Assembly (NCBI GenBank): GCA_013400115.1
Contig: VXBP01003622.1
Location: 248,001 to 312,000, forward strand
DNA length: 64,000 bases
Reading direction: 5' to 3'
From: Rhinopomastus cyanomelas
Lineage: Eukaryota > Chordata > Aves > Bucerotiformes > Rhinopomastidae
Part shown: piece by piece, positions 33,816-46,124 of the stretch
Numbering within the stretch: the first letter of the stretch is position 1
Layout of the letters: every line of letters begins with the position of its first letter
Notes under the pieces: model-generated
Told to the model about the DNA's origin: nothing
The model's input: the letters and a program-made list of their open reading frames with translations, nothing else
Database searches by the model: none
Made by a program: the position numbers and the translations under genes

Positions 33816-36800
33816 TTCAGTGCTAAACCTACAAGGAGTGCTTGCTGAAAAACGGCCAGAGAAATTACCAAAGGACTGGGAGATGTTCTTTTCCCCTATA
33901 GAAGGTGGAAAGCCGAGGAAAAAATGTTGTTTATGCCCAGGTCTTTCATTTTCCACAACAGTCACTTTCCAGTGCTATCTAAATAGCAAATCAACCCTGT
34001 TTGTTTGGGTTTTGTTTTTTTTTTCCACAAAATCCTCTGTAATTACATAGGGTTTGCCAGTTCTCCCCCCCCAAGGTGGAATGCAAACACTACTACACTG
34101 CAGTACCTGACTCTGTGAAAAGTAACAGCAAGGCTGCAAAGAGTAAGATTTTCATAAAAAAGAGTAGCACAGCCATTCGTGGTGCACACATGCTTGTTAA
34201 AACCCAGCTTTCTGAATCCATGACAGCACACCTTTCCTTGGAGCCCCTTCAAGCAGGAGACATTCTCAGGACATCCAGGAAGAGCAGCTGGTCTGGGCAG
34301 ATTCTCAGGGCAAAAATCTGGGCTTTACTGAAGCCATTGCCAAAGTTCATTTTGACTTTACTGGAGCCAAGATTTTAGTGTCACCTTATCACTAAATCTC
34401 TTGGCTTTCAGCATTACTGCATACTTTCCCGAGCAATTTTAGGCATATCTATTTCAGTCTTCTGACAAAGATATTTATGATGAATAGTAATTACTCTGTT
34501 GCAGTAGTATCCTGGGACCTTAGCTGTGGACCCATGTGCAGCAGCAGCAGCAATGTGTGGATGCATAATAAAGAGACAGTTTTGCTCTTTATTTATGTAT
34601 GGTGCTCTTTACCTCATGCTCAGACATTTACACAAAGGAGTTTAAACTGAGGAGTAAACACAAAGCTGTGGATACAGTCTCTGGTTCAGGATGTGCCTAG
34701 TCTACAGACGGTCAGAGCCTGGTGAGAATTAATGTCTGTTGCTCTTTATCACTTCCTCTGGATATCCTCTGTTGTCCCTTCTTAGAAATAGGATAAAGTA
34801 CAAATATTCCTACACTTTCAGTACTACAGATTTTTCTGCCTGTGTCACGTTGGGAGGATCTGTCTGGCACATCAGCAATGTCATGACAAACACCTGGTCC
34901 TGCACCTTGCCTGCAAATGGATGGCTCTTTCTAAAGCACTTCTCTCACATGTGCCTTATTTTTCCATAATTACAAGCAGGGGTCTGTCGAACATTTCGAC
35001 AGTTTAAAAAAGAATGATGCCGTTTCTAACTTAGTGTTTCCACTGAGATTAATCTGATTTTCAGACATGTATTTTGGGCTAGAAAGTAGCAACTGTCTTT
35101 TAAAAATGTTTCTCAAAGTAAAGTAAAAATTTTCCAAAAACACTTTTATTGTAAATCTCAGTCTTAAGGCTGTAGGATCTTTCATTGTCTCTCTTCCTCC
35201 TCACCACCAGAACAAGCTGAGTAATTTTCTCAACTTCGTGCAGTAGCTTTTCTGTAAGTAAGTGAATGAAATCTAAGCACACACACTGCTCCAGAAGAGT
35301 ATAAGAAGGAAGGTATATCTTAACATCTCAGATTTTCAAAGGTTGTACTTCCTCATAGTCTTGCAAGCATGTGCAATGAGACCAAACAAACAAAAACTCT
35401 ATAAAACATAGGGGAAAAGAAAAAGGTTGTTTTCTTGGCTTTTTTTTCCCCAGAACTTTGCAAACACACAATTCATTGGAAGATAATTCCTCATACAGGG
35501 TTATATACCAGGCTGATACAGAAGCACTTAGGTTTTGAGGTAAAAGCTCCCTAGCTTAGAAGAACAGGGCAGGATGGAGAGCACATCCTCACATTTGTCT
35601 GGTCTGTAATACATCATACCCCTAAATCTGTGTTGTCTCTGCAGTGGGAGATGTGCCCCAGGAATGACTTCTCTCACATCCAAAAGTACTTGACTTACAA
35701 TATTCAGGTTACATTGAAAATGATCTCTTACTGCCAGCATTACGTTTTTGTGGGGTACCTTTACCACCTGGTGGTGATGTACCTTGGTACCTTCAGCATG
35801 GTGAAGGGGCCCACAGATGCCCAGCAATGCTTTTATGACCTTTCCTAGCTCTCACATGTGAACATGGCTTCACACGGCTAAGTGTCTTCTAGTGCAGAGG
35901 CAACAGTTCCTTCTCAGAGTCTCTAACAGTCTAAGACAATTGAAAGGATATAAAAGTTATGAACGACATTTTTTAAATAGAACTGGAGAAGCATAATTTT
36001 AATCAGCCCTGTTCGATTACTCTAGTTGGCACAATGCGTAAAAAGGTATCACAAATTATTTTGAGAGATTGTCCAATTACAGGGAGCCATTTCCAGAGAG
36101 GAAATTTAGGGCATCTCACTAACGGCTTGATTTATACAGCAGTCCATATTTCAGCAACAGATCGCCTGATTGCTTATATAAACTGTTTTCATAGCACTTG
36201 CCTTAAATACAGACAAATTGTGAGCAGATAAGCAGCTCTATGAATAACAGAACCAAGGAGCCTGGTTTCCTATGGATTAGAGCTGGTAGAAAAGAATCCT
36301 ACATGGACCTCCTGGCATCTAGCAAGCAGTATGCTGTCCTTACAGCCTTTATTTTTACCTCTGAATAGCCAGCTATTTTAACAAAACTTTTAGAACTGCA
36401 ATGTCTTTGGGACTCATAACCTTGGTGTTGAATTTGGCCACAATTCGTCAACTTCAACAATTGCTGAAAAAAGAGACGTGGAAGACGTGTGTGCATGTGT
36501 GTGTGCACAGCTACGTACACATACACAGAGCAGGATCGCATAAGCCTCATTTAATTAGAAAAACATGCTCTATAAAAAAACACATAAACTGCTGTAACTC
36601 TACAGCTTTTGCCAGAACCATGTCCATTTTCAGAGACTGAAGAGCCAGCCATCAATTGATTTCCTTCTGTGATACGGTTTAATGAAGAAAATAAGTGATA
36701 CTCCCTAAGGAAAGTCATTTTCTTGTTCCTTGGGATGTCTGTATATTCTCATATTTCTTACTGAACTTACTGCTTTATTTTTCCAAAGAAAGATACGACA

Positions 36801-39800
36801 TCATTGCTAAGCCAAAACATAAACGACAGAAAAGTTGACCCTTTTCACATCAGTGGCAGCACTGACATTTTCACTCGGTTATTTTAAAGCCTGGACTCTA
36901 TAGTGCGGTCTGTAACTCTGATCACAAATAGAGCCCCATGCAGGAAAACCAAAGATAACCAGAAGGGCGAGAAAATCTGAGAGTGTTCTTAGAACTAGCT
37001 GTTACTTTAATATTTTAAACTGACAGCATTTGAAAATGAACTTGAAAGCTAAAATTTAAATTCACCTGCCTTTCTGTGCCTTAGGCTACGAAATAGGTTC
37101 AGACAAACAGTCAACTACAAATAATGTCATGTAAGACTTTGTAATATAAACTTGTAGTGAGAGAACAGCAAACAGAAGTTTACATTAAGAAGCCTACACA
37201 AGACAAAAAGATCTTCACAACACAGAGGTATTTTATTAAAAAAACCTCTTTCCAAAGCTGAATGGTTTAGCAATACTCTACACACGTACACAGCACTGGT
37301 GTCAAGAGCAAGCACACTGGCCCGGCTGGCAAAGTTCTGCATTACAAGGTTTATTGCAGATTTTCTCCCTGCAGCACTTTTCATAGAGGCTTAGAGCAGC
37401 AGGTGACTTGGACTTTTAATCTCCAAGTTTTCTCTGAAAGATCATTACCAGCTGATTTCAATATCGAAGGTGGTAATGTGGATTTCACCAGCGCTGCTCA
37501 GAAGAACATGGTGGCTACAAAAGACCTGCTGCTGGAGAGGCTCTTCAAGTCCAGCTTGCCTCTGAAGGTCATGTAGAAAGTTGCATCTCAGACTTCCAGT
37601 GTTAAATGAAAGCCAGTGTTAAAATGATTCTGTTTCCTTACTCTCCCTCCCCCTGTGTTGTCTGGAAGTCTGTTCTACATGTTCATTTGTCTGATGACTA
37701 AGCACTTTCCTCCAACTTTTCCATTCAAGAGAATTCATTGCATTTATTTGTCCTTCTGCTTGTTTTGATGAATAAGTCAGATATCTCGAGCTCTTCTCAG
37801 AAAACAAGCTTGTTCCACCATCTCAGTAGTACTAACAGGTATTTCTGTATCTCTTCATTTCTCTTGAGCTGAGGTAACCAGAAACTTGCCATAACCACCA
37901 CAGGCTGGTCGCATAAGTAGAAGGACCCATTACAGGTTTGCAAGGAGCTCAGCTGAACAGCTCTCTCCAAAGGAAAGAGGTGAGACAGTCCATCTTTTCT
38001 TCTGTTTGCTGATTATGGGTAAATCTGAGAAGAGGGTTTAAATTGAGGATAAGGTGTGTGCTGTACTTTGGGATTAATGCAGACTATTTCTATCCCATGA
38101 AAGTATTAGTTAATTATGCTTTTATATTACTTGGATAACGCTTGCCTTTGCTTCTCATTCATCCGTGTAAAGCAAAGATGATGCATTGCTATTTATTCTT
38201 TACATAGTGTTATAAAGCAAAGTAGATTCATTTTATGATACAGGGTTTGAACCATTTTGATTGTGTTTGCTTTTCGTAGATTTATGTGGCTGTGCTGCTT
38301 GCCTCTCTGCTTTTAGTATGGTTATTAATGTTCCAGCAGGTTGGTTACATTCTGTTTACATTAATCCATTCAAACTTTAAAATGTGTCCTGAAGAGAACT
38401 GTTTATCAAAACTGACTTTCATGTTTCTCAAAAAAACCCCAACTTTTCTCTAAAGAAAACCCAAACAACACCAACAACCAAATTCCATAGAAGCAAAATA
38501 GAGGAAAGCGCTTAGGGAAGACAAAAACCTAATTGCACCTCTTTTAAAAAAGCTGCTTCTGAAGATCTTCATTTCTGGTTACCTACCAAGATGCCATTAG
38601 ACTGGTTTGGTTTTTTCGTAAGTGCTAAGGGCACTACTCAAACTGCGGTTTGGAGCACTCAGCTACTCCTAAAATCAGGCCCTATATGGGTCAAGGTGAA
38701 CAATTTCCTGTGAACAAACACTTAAGAAAACATTGACTTTAAGCAAGTTGGTTCAGACTATGAATCCACCTTGGCAGAGACAGAAACAGAGCTTGGGTTT
38801 TCTGACTGACTGATCAAATGACTCGGCTGTGCTATCACCATGAGAGAGAGTTTAAATAATGACTCTGAAAGGTTATTTTCACTGAATTGCTGAGTACGTG
38901 AAGTGTGAGGAAAGAAAGAGTAAAACTTCTTGAAAGGGTTTAGAAATGGTTATATTTATAATCTGTTGTGGTAGAGTTTTCAAGTCCAGTGTTCAGTGAA
39001 GCTAGACTGACATATTCATTATAGTTATAAGGCTGAGAAACCTATTAGAAGAAATATAATAGAAAGTACATTTTTGTAACACTTTAATAGGAACTGAAAC
39101 AATTCAACAAAAGGCTAAATTTCGTAAGGGGGGAAAAGTCATTTATTAAATCTTTCTAAAAAGATTGACTGACCTTTCTTGAAAAAGAGTGGGTTTTTTG
39201 TAAAAAAATGAAAAGCCCAACCTTCACAATGACAACCTGGCTTCTTGTGCAAGTTCAGTTATTTTTATTGTGAATAAATGTTGGTGTTATTCAATAAAAG
39301 AGGCATTATTGCCCCTCTAATTTCTCTTGGGGATGGAAGAAGCACATAATGAAAGCATTCAAAATCTAAACTGAAGTGAAAAACTTCTGCTCAGGTTTCT
39401 ATGCCCAGAACCTATGGACTGAGGATAGAACTCATAAGAAAACTGTGCTAGAAGTGTGAAGGTGGTGTCATTTCTTCTATTTCTGCTTATAGTAAAAAAC
39501 AAATTATCAACATCAGGCATCCTGATGTTCACATAAATGCATGTGTTAACACTCAAAGTACTTTTTGCTTCTGCGGATGTATCTTCATTACAGAAGAAGA
39601 CAATTCTAATGCAAGACCAGATGGCAACAGCAGTACTCATTCACAGTGGATGAAAGTTATACCCAGTGCCAACTGACTTAATCAGAAGATGATGTCTGTG
39701 ATTATCTCAGAGCAAGAGCAGACACAAAGTTAAACAGTCCAGTCTGCTCAAAGCAGTGTAGGAAAGCGGGTAGATTACTGTTTAAATAACCAGCAGCACC

Positions 39801-39990
39801 TGCTTGTGACTGGATCACACAAATATTTACAGGAACCAACTTGATCCTCAGCAAATTCACTATGATTTCAAGTAGGAATCTCAAATCAGGCCAAAGCTCG
39901 TAGGTTTTCTGTTCATGTGGCACCAAGGTCAGTCTTGAGGAACTCCAATGAAACTTGATTAGGTTGTGATAGACAGCAGCTGTGACTGGA
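33816..39990. other. Intergenic DNA, about 6 kb without recognised repeat or gene
   Basis: Short TG-rich run at about 36488-36511. The blocks 36000-36230 and 38090-38400 are AT-rich, repeat-free and contain homeodomain-type cores (TTAATTATGC near 38110). They are plausible conserved non-coding elements, unproven. Frames of up to 100 codons show no domain. Confidence 0.4.
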
Positions 39991-39991
39991 T

Positions 39992-40056
39992 TTGAAGCAG
40001 ATTATTTCCCAACATCCTTGAGGTCCTTTCTAATGTGACATTCTATGATTCTAAGA
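39992..40056 (+). mobile_element. Very short CR1 LINE 3' tail
   Basis: The segment CATCCTTGAGGTCCTTTCTA followed by ACATTCTATGATTCTAAG is a CR1 3' end in plus orientation. Only about 60 bp is recognisable. Confidence 0.65.
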
Positions 40057-42784
40057 TCAGACACTGATCAGGTACATAATTATAGGCATTCGTCTGAGGA
40101 AGTCACTTTCTCAAAGCATAACCCAAAGAGAAAAATTCCTCTAAACCTTTGGAGCAACTCCAGATTCTCAGCCTTGAGCCCTACATCACCATCAAGGATT
40201 GCTTATCTCTCTGCAGTGATCAGGGAGGGAGCTTAAGGAAAATCACCTTTCTCATGTAAAAATCACCCAATGTGACTCTCACTTAAGAGCCAAAAGGTTC
40301 GTTTCTGTCCCCTCTCCTTGTTGCTCTCACGGGGAATATGTTCTCAGTGCACCAAGCACAGAAAGCGATGCACTGCTTGTGAGTTCAAAACTGAGCATCC
40401 TCATTTGACACAGCTGAAACAGGACCTGAGTGGCAGTTCTCCGGGTGTTTGTTTTTACTGGGTTTCCTGTGCTCAGTTTAGGGAAAGCAGGCAACAGGAG
40501 TTGTTTGAAATAAAGGTGTAATTTACTACACCTTTACTAACATGCTGAGAAGCAAGCAGACTCAAGCTAATTACTGTAAATAGTTTTTATAATTACTTGT
40601 AAAACATTCTACGTCTGTAATTCTGTCAAAGTTAGTCCAGGCCTGTAGACTCTATTTTTTCTTATTACTTAAAGGCCAAACGTTTTATTGACATTCTCAT
40701 ATGTAATGACACCATAGAAACTGCTGATGGAAAGCACCTGTTAGGACACAGGGTTTGAAGAATAGTCTAGGCTAGAATCTATTTCACAATGACATCTACT
40801 AAAACCTGGAGAGACTAATCCTGAACCTTAAAGGGATTTTTATCAAAAGATATAAAAATCAAATTGTTTACAGATGAATTTTCTTACTTTTATCCTATTT
40901 ATCAGGTTTTCATCTCTACTTGAAGCACACGGAAAATATTCTCTTCCTTATGTCCCTCTTCCACAAGGACTATTTTTTTTCTTTGATGTTGAATACACTT
41001 TGGCCTGTCCTGATCCAGTTTATACAGCACTGTCACAGGCTGCAGGTCCATCACCTCTGCCCTCGCACTCACAGATATTGATACTTTTTCTTCTCACGTA
41101 TCTTCCTTTTCCTGGTTCTGAATGTGACCCAACTGTCTCTGGTTTGGACAACTATTTTCACGTCCCATGTTGGGTGCTCAGACCATCCTGTCAGTTATTT
41201 TGGTGCTAGTTCACCTGAAACTGGTCTCTGGTTGTCTGGGGGCAATTCCAACAGGCATGCACAGACTGTTCACAAGAGTTTGTCTGAGCATATACCATTG
41301 GCAATTTTCTTCCAATGAAGTGTGACTCCCAGCTACGTGCTGGTACATGTGTCCCACACCACACATCCAAATAACTGCCAAATAACAAAATGCAGGAACA
41401 AAATGTTGGGTTGCCCAACCTACCACTTGTGAGCTTCACTTCAGTTCTAATCTTAACTGCCACAGAGAAGACAACTATTTGTAACCTTGAACAGATATTG
41501 GCATGGGACCTGCCAGCAGCTCCGTGAATATTGGAACATGAGGGAAAAGAGGAACCAGAAGTCTATTTTTCACTTTTCAAGTTGCTCCTGCACTGGGTAG
41601 ACATTTCCTTGCCCACCTTTGCCTTTTTAGCTTGTTATAACTTAAAGCAGCTTGGCACAGGGCTTGTGCAAGTGACCAACATGCTGCTGAACACTTCTAC
41701 AGTTAAATTGGAAAAACTGCCAGAAGCCAAGGTGATGGCAACAAGCTGCTCTGAATGGATTTTGCAGCTCTTAGACTGTCCCATGTAGGCCTGGTATATT
41801 TTACCTAATGGTATTGCCCAAGAAATATTTATGGACACATAGACTTTGGATCTTCAAGCTGATATTAAGCTGCTATAGTGAGAGACTTGTACCTCCAAAA
41901 AGTGAAAAGCAAAGCAAATAGAAAAGAACAAAAATATACACCTTTTTTAAAAAGACTTTTAAAGTGGTTTTTTATAAAAACTCTACCTTCTTATTGTTTT
42001 TCCCTTTGAAACACTCCTGGCTGAAAATCCCAGTGTGTGAAAACATTCCATTTTTTAGAAGCTGACATATGGCAAAAAATGGTACCAGTAAATAAAAGCA
42101 CATAAAGCTAAATCGCACCATTCTAAATGTTAGTAAAAATGACAAAATAAAATACTCTCTATATAAACTGCACACAGGTGTGTAGCAGATTACAAGCAAA
42201 AAACATATCTTGCAATTATAAGCCTACAGTATTTATTTCACTTGTCTGTAATTACATTTTATACATGTTTGTTTAGTAATATCAATCCAAGACATCATTT
42301 TGAGGGTATAATTAACTGCATGTTAGAACAGAATGTGTTTGACTGTTCTCGGGTGTTGCAAGGCACAGAAGTCCTTGTTCGCTGTGTTGAAGTGCCACCT
42401 AGTGCCACAATTCATTCTGTCGCTCAGAAAGCCCTCTTCTACATTTTCAGAGCAAAACCAAATTGCAAGGTTAAGAAAAACCTGAGGTTGCACTGCCCAC
42501 GCTTCAGTGCTAACAATAAGCCCCTGCTCCGTATCCAGGCGCTCACGGAGCACACAGCCTCACGCATAACACAGCTGCTGCAGGCTGTCTGTGCTATTTG
42601 CTTGGGTGTTACAGTGAAACTTGGCCATGTTAGCACAACTGGGCACTAAATACATACCTCTGGGTCTCACTTGGAGTTACCTAGTGTTTCAGATTTTCAT
42701 ACCAGTTATCCAGAAGTGAATTCACAGATAGAGATGTTTAATGAAGTTACAATATCTGTGTAAAAAAAAGGCTTTTTATATTTT
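40057..42784. other. Intergenic DNA, nothing recognised
   Basis: The frames at 40874-41209 and 42242-42649 are moderately long but show no domain, no conserved start context and no splice partners. Confidence 0.45.
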
Positions 42785-43085
42785 CACAGAATCACAGAAC
42801 ATTAGGGGTTTGAAAGGACCCCCAAAGATCATATAGTCCAAACCTATATCCTGCCAGAGCAGGATCAGATAGATCCAGTCGCACAGGCACACATCTAGGT
42901 GGGTTTTAAATGTCTCTGTAAAACGAGATTCCACAACCTCCATGGGCAGCCTATTCCAGTGCTGTCACCCTCACCATAAAGAAGTTCCTTCTCATATTTA
43001 TGTGGAACATCCTCTGTTCCATCTTATGCCTATTGTCCTGTCATTACCACTTGTCCTATCATTAGATGACACTGAGAAGAGCCTG
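42785..43085 (-). mobile_element. CR1 LINE 3' fragment, antisense
   Basis: CACAGAATCACAGAACATTA, AAAGATCATATAGTCC, GCAGGATCAG, GTGGGTTTTAAATGTCTC, CACAACCTCCATGGGCAGCC and TATTCCAGTGCT form the typical antisense CR1 3' UTR and C-terminal order. It is about 300 bp and decayed. Confidence 0.9.
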
Positions 43086-43959
43086 GTAACTGCAGTCTGG
43101 GACACAGACACTGACACCACAGACAACATGACACACACATAATATTAGAGCACCCTGCAGTTAGGTGCCAGTACACAACAGAACACCTTTCTTCATGTTA
43201 GTGACTACAACCTGTAAAGCTCTGCTTCTTCAGTGGCCCTCACTAACTTAATTGTGAGCACTTGGCAGATACAAGGAACCACATCCTCATATTGGGTTTT
43301 TCTGGCTGTTAGTAGCCATTGTCTTTTTTTTTTTTAGGTAAGTTTGAAGCTTATACTTTTGATAAGTTCAAAACTGATCTAAGCTAGTTTGCTTTTCTAA
43401 AGAAAAAAAAGCACATCAATACTGAAAAACAGAGTTGCAGAGTTTACAGCTCATTAGCTATTAAGTTACAGAGTGTCTCATCCACTGTCACATGAAGCAG
43501 TCATTAAGAAATGATGGTTTCCATTCTGTTTCTGTAGCACAGAACGATTGATAGGATCTATAGCTTAACTAAAATGCTCTTTGTATTCTCTCCACAAATG
43601 ACATATATAATAATCTATGTAAATCAATCTTCAGTTCGTCTCTATTCTTTCTGAAATTCATTAAATGCTACAAGGAGAAAGATCATTGCTACAGAGAACT
43701 GGTGTGGCTCATAGAAAAATATGCAAAACACTTAGGCTTCCCAATAAATTTAGCGAGACCGTAACCACTAGCTTTGCACACCATTAGGAATGAGGACACA
43801 CTCTGCTTTCTCTGAATCAATAAATTGCAAACTCTCATCTTTAAATCACAATGGTAGAAAAAATAATTTTAAGCACTGTTTATCTGGACTGCTGCAATAA
43901 GGAGGGGTGAGTTGACAAGTTCATTAAAGAACTTCTATCTAACTATATGTCATTAAATG
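43086..43959. other. Intergenic DNA, nothing recognised
   Basis: AT-rich sequence between two CR1 fragments, with a short A run near 43402. No gene or RNA recognised. Confidence 0.45.
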
Positions 43960-44182
43960 AATTGTTTCCAGAAGAGTTACATGAAAAAGTTAATTTCTCA
44001 AAGAGTGGTCAAGCATCGGAAAAGGCTGCCCAGGGACGTGGTGGAGTCACTGTCCCTGGAGGGGTTCAGAAAACCGTGTAGATTTAACTGTGGAACATGC
44101 TTTAGTGGACACAGTGGTGGTGGGTTCTTGGTTGACATGATGATCTCAGAGGACTTTTTTAACTTAATGATTCCATGACTAT
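43960..44182 (+). mobile_element. CR1 LINE 3' fragment, sense to C3orf14
   Basis: The frame reads VVKHRKRLPRDVVESLSLEGF, the CR1 ORF2 C-terminus (compare [18 protein letters not shown] in the intact copy). The 3' UTR block TTGACATGATGATCTCAGAG follows, and the element ends near ATGATTCCATGAC. Confidence 0.85.
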
Positions 44183-44374
44183 ATGAAGGTAAGTTTGTTG
44201 CAAAAATACAAAATCAGACAATGGAGAAGATAAAAAATAACAAAAGGCAGACAAGAGCTGAGGAATCACAAGGAGAAACAGAATTCTGATGACCAGTAAG
44301 AAAGGCATTGTAAACAGCAGGATCAAAGCACGCAGACAAGTCAAGGTGTTTTGGAGCAGCCTTTCGAAATCAGC

Positions 44375-44565
44375 TGCAAACGTCAGACATTAGGAAAAGC
44401 TTCCTTACTGAAAGGGCCATCAGGCCTTGGGACAGGCTGCCCAGGGAAGGGGCTGAATCGCCGACCTTGGACGCATTTAGAAGTCGTGAAAGTATTAGTG
44501 GTGGTCTTGGTACAGCTGGACTAATGGCTGGACTTGATCTCAAAATGTTTTCCAGGCTAAGAGAG
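44375..44565 (+). mobile_element. CR1 LINE 3' fragment just upstream of the C3orf14 promoter
   Basis: CATTAGGAAAAGCTTCCTTA followed by GACAGGCTGCCCAGGG and GGACTTGATCTC are CR1 C-terminal and 3' UTR blocks in plus orientation. It ends close to the promoter CpG region, with no clear 8-mer tail. Confidence 0.75.
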
Positions 44566-44599
44566 CCAACGACACTGGGTGTGCTCACCGGTGCTTACA

Positions 44600-44950
44600 C
44601 GCAGTCAAACGCTGCCGCTTCCACCGTCACCAGCTACGGGCATCGCGCGAACCCACTCTCACCTCGCCCTGCCCAGTCCCGCCACTGGTGATTGGTCCCT
44701 GAGTCCTCCCACTCCTCCAATCGCAGTGGCGAAGGCGGATCCTGCCCTTGCTTGATCCCGCCTACGGAGGTGTGGCAGGACCAATCAGCGTGTGGGGCGA
44801 GGCTCCGCCTTTCCAGCCGTCTCCACAGACGGTGGCGGGGGGGGTGGAGGTGGATTCGTTTGCGGAGCGACGTGGCCGAAGGTACTTTGGGCCTGTGCGC
44901 GTGGGGCTGTTCTTGTCCGCGGCCTTCTCCTCCCTCGCTGCTACTAAATG
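44600..44950 (+). promoter_or_regulatory. C3orf14: C3orf14 CpG-rich promoter and probable non-coding exon 1
   Basis: An abrupt GC- and CpG-rich block in AT-rich surroundings. It holds several CCAAT boxes in both orientations (ATTGG at about 44691, CCAATC at about 44717, CCAATCAGC at about 44780), a G8 run at about 44837 and no TATA box. This fits a CpG-island promoter. A consensus-like donor gtacgt at 44951 suggests exon 1 ends at 44950. The transcription start is not determined. Confidence 0.7.
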
Positions 44951-46042
44951 GTACGTCCCGGCGGGCTTGTCGATTCCCCTCACTGCCGGCTCCCCGGCCG
45001 AGGGAAGGAGCAGGGCTGGGCTGCGTGCCGTTCCTGCTAGCCCAAAGGGTAACCCCAGCCGCAGGCAGGGCGCACAGAGGAGGCTTTCAGTGTGCTGAGC
45101 AGTGTGCCTGTGGGAAACGACCTCTGCTGCGATTAGTGCGTACATGGAAACGACTCGCCTGTCAGTGTGACGCCTGTTGCGTGTCAGTCTCTTGATAGGG
45201 GAGGCCTTTCCTAACCTGCTCCATGAGACCTTTTTCTTCTCCCACCCTTCAGCTCTGTGAAGATTCCATAGGGGCTCTTGTTTGCGTCGGTTTGACTTAA
45301 CAACACAGTAACTTCTGAGTGAAAAAATGCTGCAAAACATGGCCAGCCTTCTGGAAAGTTGGCTTTAAGAGCTCAATTTACATGCAGCAGGCAGTTTATT
45401 TCCTTCATATCTCACAAAATCAGTACAGGTGGACCAAACTCAAGTTGTGTACTCCGTCCTGTGCTGTGATGAAGTACTGGACAGCTGGGTTGGAGACGTT
45501 TTCACTTAATTTTTCAAGCACTCAAAAATTAAACTGGTTTAGTAGCTTCAGTAAACAAAGAGAGGGAGTTACAATGAAAACGTAAATGTGTTTGCAAGTG
45601 TTTGTGCCCAGAATAACATGGCAAAACCCAGAAGTTGCTAATGCAATTAATTAGCAATTGCTAATTGCAGTAACCCACAAATTATTCAAGTGTGTAGTTT
45701 CTGTGTGTCATTGCGAGCATCTGAGGCTTGAGAAAACAATGCTGAAGCTGAAACCTGGAAGTGAGATTTTAGTTCTCTCATATTGTTACAATATGCTAAG
45801 ATTTTCCTAAAACATACTATTTCTGCTGACAGCGAGCATCATGTATTCAAAACGTGCTGTAACAGTGTCTTGTGGCAGGTTCTGGGTAGGGGCTGATATG
45901 TTTTTACAGGTGTAACTTTGTGATGTTTGTAACTATTTATCACGTGTGCAATTTTTTTTACACTGGAATTGTTAAAACTCAAAAAAGTATGTTCATGTAA
46001 GTCTTTGGAAAATGTTTGTTTCACTGGATTTTATTTTTATAG
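44951..46042 (+). other. C3orf14: C3orf14 intron 1 (probable), with an 18-bp palindrome
   Basis: The interval starts GC-rich and becomes AT-rich. At 45649-45666 it contains the perfect palindrome AATTAGCAATTGCTAATT. No exon-like frame with splice sites is seen. Confidence 0.5.
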
Positions 46043-46124
46043 AGTGACAAAGCTGGGGCAAGTGACTGAAAATGTCATCCTGTTTGGCTCGGGAGGTTCA
46101 CCTGGCTAGAAGACACGAAGAGAT
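46043..46124 (+). CDS. C3orf14: C3orf14 exon 2 with start codon
   Basis: The acceptor tttttatag ends at 46042; 29 bases of 5' UTR precede the ATG at 46072. The coding part gives MSSCLAREVHLARRHEE plus two bases of Ile. The donor is gtaagt. Confidence 0.88.
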
